A stretch of DNA of 14,067 nucleotides from contig MU647717.1 of NCBI GenBank assembly GCA_026770585.1, forward strand, positions 39,490 to 53,556, read 5' to 3'. The notes beneath the pieces are model-generated. The model saw only the letters and a list, made by a program, of their open reading frames with translations. It was not told the origin of the DNA and ran no database searches. Shown here one piece after another: positions 9,770-14,067 of the stretch. Every line of letters begins with the position of its first letter. The first letter of the stretch is position 1. The stretch is from Baffinella frigidus (taxonomy: Eukaryota; Cryptophyceae; Cryptomonadales; Baffinellaceae). The position numbers and the translations under genes are program-made.

Positions 9770-9798
9770 TACTCCAGAGGGAAGGGAGGACATCCCAG
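9770..9798 (+). CDS. Putative 29-base microexon G
   Basis: TACTCCAGAGGGAAGGGAGG ACATCCCAG between TTTTAG and GTACAAAC. Read in phase 0 it gives YSRGKGGHP and ends in phase 2. Both its donor (ATCCCAG|GTAC) and acceptor sides resemble those of exon F, so 9720-9870 may be a tandem duplication. Product unrecognised. Confidence 0.3.
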
Positions 9799-9861
9799 GT
9801 ACAAACCCGACACCCGTAACCTGTGTGTCTTCTTCTTGTTCGTGTTCTTCTTCTTCGGTAG
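9799..9861 (+). other. Candidate 63-bp intron
   Basis: GTACAAACCCGACACCCGTA at the start, a CTTCTTCTTGTTCGTGTTCT pyrimidine tract, and a GGTAG end. It resembles 9727-9769 (shared TGTGTGTCTTCTTCTT pattern and TAG|TAC end). What follows (9862-9896, TACGCTGCGGGAAAGCATGC) could be a further exon but has no clear end. Confidence 0.35.
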
Positions 9862-9920
9862 TACGCTGCGGGAAAGCATGCAGGGTTTCGCAGGGAGTAT
9901 GCGGGTTCAGGGTTGAGGGT

Positions 9921-9954
9921 GACGCATGTGAGACGCTCAGCGTGGCGGGCAGCG
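9921..9954 (+). pseudogene. Exon F core copy (fourth)
   Basis: GACGCATGTGAGACGCTCAG CGTGGCGGGCAGCG corresponds to GCATTTGAGGCGCTGAGCGTGTCGGGCAGCG of exon F with five or six changes. It is followed by GGTTGAGGGTTGAGGG. Confidence 0.6.
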
Positions 9955-10154
9955 GTTGCGGGTTGAGGGTTGAGGGTTGAGGGTTTTAGGGTTTAGGGAA
10001 CCCTAAAACTCTAAGGGCGGTCCGCAGCCGCGTCCCCAGTACACCTGCAGCAGGGTCCCTTAGGGTGTAGGGCTCCCTAAACCCTAAACCCGAAACCCGA
10101 ACCCCGAAACCCTAAACCCGAAACCCTTAACCCCCCTAAACACTAAACCCTAAA
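9955..10154. repeat. G-rich GGTTGAG/GGTTTAG repeats flipping to CCCTAAA
   Basis: Four GGGTTGA units, GGGTTTAGGG, then CCCTAAA from 9999. Next a block GCAGCCGCGTCCCCAGTACA that echoes the end of exon F, then CCCTAAA, CCCGAAA and CCCCGAA units. Both strand orientations lie within 200 bases. Confidence 0.75.
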
Positions 10155-10190
10155 CCGCTGCCCGCCACGCTGAGCGCCTCACATGCGTCA
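10155..10190 (-). pseudogene. Inverted exon F core copy (fifth)
   Basis: Reverse complement of the 9921 and 10242 copies (CCGCTGCCCGCCACGCTGAG, CGCCTCACATGCGTCA). With 10242-10276 it forms an inverted pair of about 35 bases separated by 51 bases. Confidence 0.75.
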
Positions 10191-10241
10191 CCCTCAACCC
10201 TCGACCCGGGTTTAGGGTTTAAGAGGGTTTAGGGGTTAGGG

Positions 10242-10276
10242 TGACGCATGTGAGGCGCTCAGCGTGGCGGGCAGCG
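10242..10276 (+). pseudogene. Exon F core copy (sixth)
   Basis: TGACGCATGTGAGGCGCTCA GCGTGGCGGGCAGCG, flanked by GGGTTTAGGG and GGGGTTAGG repeats on both sides. Confidence 0.7.
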
Positions 10277-10370
10277 GTTTAGGGTTTAGGGTTTAGGGGT
10301 TTAGGGTTTAGGGAGCTCGACACCCTAGGGAGGGTTTAGGGGTTAGGGTGGCGCATGTGAGGCGCAGCGC
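10277..10370. repeat. GGTTTAGGG repeats and last exon F scrap
   Basis: Five GGGTTTA units, then AGGGTTTAGGGGTTAGGGTG and GCGCATGTGAGGCGCAGCGC at 10351, a seventh, shorter copy of the exon F core. Confidence 0.7.
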
Positions 10371-10510
10371 ATAACCTAGCTCTGCCTCGTAGCAAGCGCC
10401 CAGGATGCCAGAGCATGGTTCCGGGGGAAATGTGACGGGTTAGTCACCTGCGCCGATCAGCGCTCAGCAGAGCTCATCGACTCTCATCCGGGGACACGTA
10501 TGGTTTTTAG
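10371..10510. other. Unassigned sequence
   Basis: No repeat or open frame of note. Confidence 0.4.
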
Positions 10511-10590
10511 AAACTAGTAACGAAAATTACTACACAAATGCCTTGCTGTTTCTAGCATGACCCAACCGTGTAGCGATTTTCGTTGCCAGG
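10511..10590. mobile_element. M5 element, copy 2
   Basis: TAACGAAAATTACTACACAA at the left and GTGTAGCGATTTTCGTTGCC at the right are inverted. The loop keeps TTTCTAGCATGACCCAACC, comparable to ACTAGTAAGACCCAATC of copy 1. Confidence 0.8.
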
Positions 10591-10660
10591 TCCCAAAAGA
10601 AAATACGCTTCCCCAGATGAACTCGGGTGGTTACTTCAACTCCCGGCCGATTTGAATTTC
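10540..10660. repeat. Segmental duplicate a (with 10833-10943)
   Basis: From the M5 loop through AAAATACGCTTCCCCAGATG, AACTCGGGTGGTTACTTCAA, CTCCCGGC. The same order is at 10833-10943, which carries only the right half of M5. Confidence 0.75.
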
Positions 10661-10710
10661 AATACTCGGATCCCTTTAGGAATTGGAACCGTTCGCCTAA
10701 TTTATGCAGG

Positions 10711-10781
10711 GAAAGCTCCAATTCCCTATGGAAGAGAAGAGCATTTGAAAGCTCCAATTCCCTGTGGAAGGGAGGATTTGA
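10711..10781. repeat. 36-bp tandem duplication
   Basis: GAAAGCTCCAATTCCCTATG and GAAAGCTCCAATTCCCTGTG, each followed by GAAG.GA and ATTT. It is open in one frame (KAPIPYGREEHL / KAPIPCGRED), but no family match or splice context supports coding. Confidence 0.7.
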
Positions 10782-10832
10782 ATTGCATGCTCGCCCGGAT
10801 GAGATCCCTAACGAGAGGCCCACGCAGGTCGC

Positions 10833-10943
10833 TTTACTATTTCTAGCATGAACCAACTGTGTAGTAATTTTCGGTGCCGGGTTCTGAAAGAAAACACGCT
10901 TCCCTGGATGAACTCGGGCGGTTACTTAACTCCCGGCTGACTA
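10833..10943. repeat. Segmental duplicate b with half M5
   Basis: TATTTCTAGCATGAACCAAC, GTGTAGTAATTTTCGGTGCC, then AACACGCTTCCCTGGATGAA and CTCGGGCGGTTACTTAACTC. About 85% like 10540-10660. It ends at the first reverse-oriented minisatellite units. Confidence 0.75.
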
Positions 10944-10946
10944 TCC

Positions 10947-10982
10947 TGAGGCGGGCCCATCCGTCCCGAGGCGGGCCCATCA
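10947..10982. repeat. GC-rich minisatellite, reverse orientation (two units)
   Basis: TGAGGCGGGCCCATCCGTCC and CGAGGCGGGCCCATC, the reverse complement of the 4432-4835 unit. Confidence 0.85.
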
Positions 10983-11023
10983 ACAGAAAGTAACCTCTGG
11001 GTGGCCCACGCAGGTCGCCTTCG

Positions 11024-11110
11024 TGCATGTTACTGATATACGTATGTTACTGTACGTGTGTTGCTGATATACGACCTGTACTGTACGTATGTTGCTGACA
11101 TACGACTTGC
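11024..11110. repeat. TACGTA-rich minisatellite, cluster 2
   Basis: CATGTTACTGATATACGTAT, GTTACTGTACGTGTGTTGCT, GATATACGACCTGTACTGTA, CGTATGTTGCTGACATACGA. Units of 14-30 bases share the words with 9534-9616. Confidence 0.8.
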
Positions 11111-11114
11111 GCAG

Positions 11115-11143
11115 GTCGCCAACGCGCTGGCGTCGCGGCGCCG
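11115..11143 (+). CDS. Weak candidate exon I
   Basis: CTTGCGCAG precedes GTCGCCAACGCGCTGGCGTC and GCGGCGCCG|GTAGCC follows. It reads VANALASRR. GCCCACGCAGGTCGC at 10819 and GCCCACGCAGGTCGCC at 11005 could be truncated copies of its start, as in the other exons, but the match is only 8-15 bases. It may be nothing more than a GC-rich patch. Confidence 0.2.
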
Positions 11144-11177
11144 GTAGCCACGGCACTCACAAAGGGCTCAAACGGCC

Positions 11178-11505
11178 GTCCCGAGGCGGGCCCATCCGTC
11201 CCGAGGCGGGCCTATCGGCCCCGAGGCGGGCCCGATGGAGATCCCAAGACTTTGCAAGCACCTTTCTGGAACCCGGGGGGGGGGCTAGAAAGAAGTCTGG
11301 TGGGGCGGGCCCCGTAGCCCCGTGGGGCTGCAATTGTCGCGTTCCCGGGGGGTCTTGCCTTCTGAGGCGGGCCCGTCGTGGAGGGTTCTCGCCCCGAGGC
11401 GGGCCCGTCCGTCCCGAGGCGGGTTTATCCGTCCGGAGGCGGGTTTATCCGTTCCGAGGCGGGCCCGTCCGTCCCGAGGCGGGCCTATCCGTCCTGGGGC
11501 GGTTT
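11178..11505. repeat. GC-rich minisatellite, reverse orientation, main cluster
   Basis: Three units at 11178-11234 (CGTCCCGAGGCGGGCCCATC), a 125-base non-repetitive stretch with a G9 run, then about seven units at 11361-11505, some with GTTTATC in place of CCCATC. All are inverted relative to 4432-4835. The open frame across the units is a by-product of the repeat. Confidence 0.85.
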
Positions 11506-11595
11506 CACCCGAGGCCGTCCCTTCACAGCCGCAGACCTCACCGGATGTGAGGCGCGTGATGTGTGTGGGGGGGTGATGTGAGGACTAAAGAGGTA

Positions 11596-11716
11596 GATGG
11601 GTACTTCGCTCATAAGAAAACGCCCCCCCCCTAGGAGCACCGTAGGACCCTAGCTAGGCATAGGCCTACTGTAGGGTCCTAGGGGGGTGCGGTTTCTTAT
11701 GAGCGAGGTACCCCTG
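11596..11716. mobile_element. MITE M1, copy 1
   Basis: Inverted ends ..GTACTTCGCTCATAAGAAAA and TTTCTTATGAGCGAGGTACC with CCCCTG, flanked by TA at 11594-11595 and 11717-11718. Interior CCTAGGAGCACCGTAGGACC pairs with GGTCCTAGG, so nearly the whole element folds. Confidence 0.85.
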
Positions 11717-11718
11717 TA

Positions 11719-11799
11719 CATGTACCTCGCTCATAAGAATCCCTAGGACCACCATAGGGCCCTAGGGGGAGGCGCTTTCGTGTGAGCGAGGTACTTCTG
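11719..11799. mobile_element. MITE M1, copy 2 (short)
   Basis: Shares the TA at 11717-11718 with copy 1 and ends before TA at 11800-11801. Ends CATGTACCTCGCTCATAAGA and GTGTGAGCGAGGTACTTCTG. The interior is shortened to CCCTAGGACCACCATAGGGC. Confidence 0.85.
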
Positions 11800-11801
11800 T
11801 A

Positions 11802-12023
11802 GCCTGGGATATGCCAAAAGTCGCTAGTGAGGCGCGGGTTGGCTTTTCCAGGCCACGCCAGGTCATAAGTCGAATCTTTATTTTACTGCACGATCTTCGA
11901 GTAAAGTTGATTCCACCCGGCAAACACGCCAAAAGTGTTGGGAATTGGAGCCCTTGCCATGCGGAAATCTAAGAATCTGTACCGCGATCAGCCATCTTAA
12001 CAATTCTAGCGCGAACGAGTGTG
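11802..12023. other. Unassigned sequence
   Basis: No repeat, hairpin or credible open frame seen. Confidence 0.4.
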
Positions 12024-12025
12024 TA

Positions 12026-12125
12026 TCCCTCAAGTGCCCATAGGGTGATTATTCACCTTAACTCGCCCTAGGCAGGTCGTAGGGTCCTACCGTAGGACGT
12101 ATGCGTCTACTGGGCACTTGAGGGG
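12026..12125. mobile_element. MITE M6 (100 bp)
   Basis: Ends CCCTCAAGTGCCCA and TGGGCACTTGAGGG are perfectly inverted, flanked by TA (12024-12025 and 12126-12127). The interior TAGGGTCCTACCGTAGGA resembles the M1 interior, suggesting related families. Confidence 0.85.
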
Positions 12126-12357
12126 TATGAAAATTCCACTTATTGCCCTGGCGCGGAGAGGGCGTTCGTTGACTTTTCAATCGAAGGTGGCTTTTCAATT
12201 GGATAACTTTCGAGCATGCGTTTTGGTGCTTCTCTTCGGGGGGGGGGGGGGGCAAGGGGACTGGGTCGGACCCCATTGGGTCGGGTCGGGGAGCTCATCC
12301 GTAGATTGTTCCCATCTCCTTAAGAGTGCGGTGCGCGTGGTCTTCGATGAAAGTGTA

Positions 12358-12474
12358 CAGGGGTACCTCGGTCATAAGAAAGCGCCCCCCCCCTAGGACC
12401 ACCATAGAGCCCTAGACATAGGCCTACTGTAGGGTCCTGGGGGGGGGCGGTTTCTTATGAGCGAGGTACCCCTG
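12358..12474. mobile_element. MITE M1, copy 3
   Basis: CAGGGGTACCTCGGTCATAA and TTATGAGCGAGGTACCCCTG ends, TA at 12356-12357 and 12475-12476. The uninterrupted counterpart of this site is preserved in the right arm of the enclosing element. Confidence 0.92.
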
Positions 12475-12561
12475 TAATACAAAGCACTAAAGCACCACAG
12501 CCGTCCTGCCGAGGGAAAGGCCCCTTTCCCAAGTGGCCCGTGCTCTTCTGCTGCGGCAGTA

Positions 12562-12722
12562 CAGGGGTACCTCGCTCATAAGAAACCGCCACCCCCTAGG
12601 ACCCTACAGTACATGTAGGGCTATGCCTAGGGCCCTATGGTGGTCATAGGGCGCCTGGCATAGGCCCGCTGTAGGGTCCTAGCTAGGGGGGGGGGCGGTT
12701 TCTTATGAGCGAGGTACCCCTG
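12562..12722. mobile_element. MITE M1, copy 4 (longest, 161 bp)
   Basis: Perfect ends CAGGGGTACCTCGCTCATAA and TTATGAGCGAGGTACCCCTG, TA on both sides (12560-12561 and 12723-12724). The interior carries an added palindromic tract (GGACCCTACAGTACATGTAG, GGCCCTATGGTGGTCATAGG). Confidence 0.92.
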
Positions 12723-12846
12723 TATGATGAGTGGCCTGTATTCTTTTTCTTTTTCGGCATGGTGCTTTGGTGCTTTGTATTACACTCACATCGAAGACCA
12801 CGCCCACCGCACTTTTGAGGAGATGGGAACAAGGTACGGATGAGCT

Positions 12847-13310
12847 TCCTGGTTCTGCCCATTTAGGGCCGGCGGTATCCGTTCCGAGCCGGGCTCTTCG
12901 GGCGTGTGAGCAGCTGTGCATTTCTACCTGCCGTCAACTTTGGAGCCGTTCGAAAATGCGCCGTCTTGAGACCAGCCCCATTCCGCAGCACACGGTGGAC
13001 AGCGAACCTTTCATCAAAAGTTAACTTGTCTGAAGATAATTAACTTGAAGGATTTTTTGATGCAAATGGGTCACGTTACACCCGGAATTCCGGCCCCAAC
13101 AAAACCCTCGTAGCTCACCGTGTGGTGTAGGAGTAATCTTGGAGACTTTACACAAGTCACGTGAAGCTTGTGGGTAGTAAGGGTAGGAGGTGATGATGGG
13201 GAACTCCGACCATGGCACTTCATATACGTATGTGACTGTCGTATCTGACTCGCATGATCAGTCTACCCACAGGGCTTGTTCCCAGACGCCGTCTGCTTTT
13301 GTTAGCAGCT
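12847..13310. other. Unassigned sequence
   Basis: No gene seen. AGCAGCTGTGCATT.CT occurs at 12909 and 13305. CATCAAAAGTTAACTTG (13011) and AACTTGAAGGATTTTTTGATG (13043) form a weak inverted pair. Confidence 0.4.
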
Positions 13311-13321
13311 GTGCATTCCTT

Positions 13322-13417
13322 GAGGTCCTTTAAGTTCTTTGAACCCCGACCGTAGGCATACACTGGAACTGGTTCTCTAAAAAAGCCCTTCTTCCTTTCA
13401 GATCACATCAAGCCTCC
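13322..13417. repeat. 3' repeat, copy 1 (diverged)
   Basis: GAGGTCCTTTAAGTTCTTTG, then ACTGGAACTGGTTCTCT, CTTCCTTTCAGATCACATCA. The same order of words as the copies at 13857 and 13984. Confidence 0.7.
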
Positions 13418-13504
13418 CTGTATAGAGGATCGCAGCAGACACCTAGCTCTGTCTCGGTCGGGTTGACCGACTACAAATATTCTCAAGTTGGCCTGCTGGG
13501 TTTG

Positions 13505-13753
13505 CAGTGCAAATTCGTCAACTTTAGGGCGGGAAAGAGCCTGGTCTCACCAAACTGGTACCAACCAGACAAAGCCAGAGCAAATGATACCCTCCCTGAT
13601 GCCACACAGCGGGCTACGAAGGGATTGTCGGGCACGAAATGCCCGAGTTTCCGTTACCTTTTCCTTAGGAACCCCCCTATTGCCTACCGTAGGGTCCTTA
13701 GAGGCCTTATCGCTGATGGGTTATTCAAAATCTCTTCGAAGTCAGCTGTGTGG
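13505..13753. mobile_element. Partial relative of M2 with the nested element
   Basis: GCAAATTCGTCAACTTTAGG and GCGGGAAAGAGCC match the M2 left arm. CCACACAGCGGGCTACGAAGG through TTCGAAGTCAGCTGTGTGG (13602-13753) matches the nested element at 814-982. The right M2 arm is missing. An open frame spans the region by chance. Confidence 0.75.
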
Positions 13754-13856
13754 GGTAGGGACCTGAAGCATTCGGTAGGGTCCTGAATGCTCAGGACCCT
13801 GGAATTGATCGTGGAATCAAGGGCAAAAAGTAATTACTCATGGTGGAATCCTTGAC

Positions 13857-13950
13857 GTCCTTCAGGTCCTTCGAGCTCTCAACATAGGCGGACACCAGAA
13901 CTTGTTCTGCAGAAGAGCCATGCTTCCTTTCGGATCACATCAAGCCCCCC
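13857..13950. repeat. 3' repeat, copy 2
   Basis: GTCCTTCAGGTCCTTCGAGC, TCTCAACATAGGCGGACACC, AGAGCCATGCTTCCTTTCGG, ATCACATCAAGCCCCCC. It is 127 bases upstream of copy 3. Confidence 0.85.
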
Positions 13951-13983
13951 CAGGTGCAGAATTGATAAAATCCGTCCTTTAGG

Positions 13984-14067
13984 TCCTTTAGGTTCTTCGA
14001 GCTCCCAACACAGGCGGACACCGGATCTGGATCTTTAGAAAGGCCATGCTTCCTTTCGGATCACATC
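13984..14067. repeat. 3' repeat, copy 3 (runs off the window)
   Basis: TCCTTTAGGTTCTTCGAGCT, CCCAACACAGGCGGACACCG, AGGCCATGCTTCCTTTCGGA, TCACATC. The tandem array probably continues to the right. No protein was recognised on either strand. Confidence 0.8.

Larger units (their letters stand above)
12291..12846. mobile_element. Large inverted-repeat element with two M1 insertions
   Basis: The left arm (12291-12357 plus 12475-12500) and right arm (12757-12846) are reverse complements: GAGCTCATCCGTA, TTCCCATCTCCTTAAGAG, TGCG, GTGGTCTTCGATG, AATACAAAGCAC and AAAGCACCA. M1 copy 3 interrupts the left arm, and copy 4 sits in the centre. No transposase seen. Confidence 0.8.

Noticed and set aside
9323-9793. 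156-codon open frame on the - strand
   Set aside because: It lies antisense to exon F copies and heptamers. Its FGVWGLGF-type repeats are just CCCCAAA heptamers in reverse.
11089-11550. 153-codon open frame with RPEAGL-type repeats
   Set aside because: It is the reverse-oriented minisatellite read in one frame. Other frames are also open, as expected of a GC-rich tandem repeat.
13463-13786. 107-codon open frame on the + strand
   Set aside because: It coincides with an M2-type inverted-repeat element. No homology recognised.

Overview
This is eukaryotic nuclear DNA. It carries no bacterial-style genes. About a quarter of it is degenerate telomere-type heptamers (CCCTAAA and one- or two-base variants), and most of the rest is short inverted-repeat elements. 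The one gene I recognise is a CDC14-type dual-specificity protein phosphatase on the + strand, split into very short exons by introns of about 1 to 2.5 kb. The introns are filled with the heptamers and with MITE-like elements. A TTTAGGG-type telomere motif together with CDC14, which flowering plants are known to lack, suggests an alga or alveolate. A chromerid or dinoflagellate relative is my best guess. The GT..AG introns argue mildly against a dinoflagellate. The organism assignment is inference only.

Layout. 1-600: a truncated exon copy, a candidate upstream CDC14 exon (151-193), a CCCTAAA array and a dispersed repeat. 600-2200: an inverted-repeat element of about 520 bp with a second hairpin element nested in it, then several copies of its ends and flanks. 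2200-8700: CDC14 catalytic-domain exons A (2680-2799), B (4008-4061), C (5056-5112), D (6269-6327, with the HCKAGLGRTGT active site) and E (8612-8680, RPGSIIGRQQ), all + strand and mostly phase 0. Partial copies of exons A, B, D and E lie nearby. Introns hold heptamer blocks, a 20-bp minisatellite, and several hairpin elements. 8700-10400: heptamers and a further putative exon F (9634-9726) surrounded by seven truncated copies, one inverted, followed by two very short polypyrimidine-rich introns. 10400-14067: no recognised gene. This part has a second minisatellite cluster in the opposite orientation, four copies of a TA-flanked MITE, a large inverted repeat that preserves an empty insertion site for one MITE, and a repeat of about 127 bp running off the right end.

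The most unusual feature is that nearly every CDC14 exon is accompanied by shorter copies of itself. The copies usually begin exactly at the 3' splice-site AG and run into telomere-like heptamers. One active-site copy has Tyr in place of the catalytic Cys. Another is split by 25 bp of telomere-like sequence flanked by a 9-bp direct repeat. I could not find the coding segment expected between exons D and E, or the segment just upstream of exon A, so I cannot say whether the gene is intact or a decaying locus.
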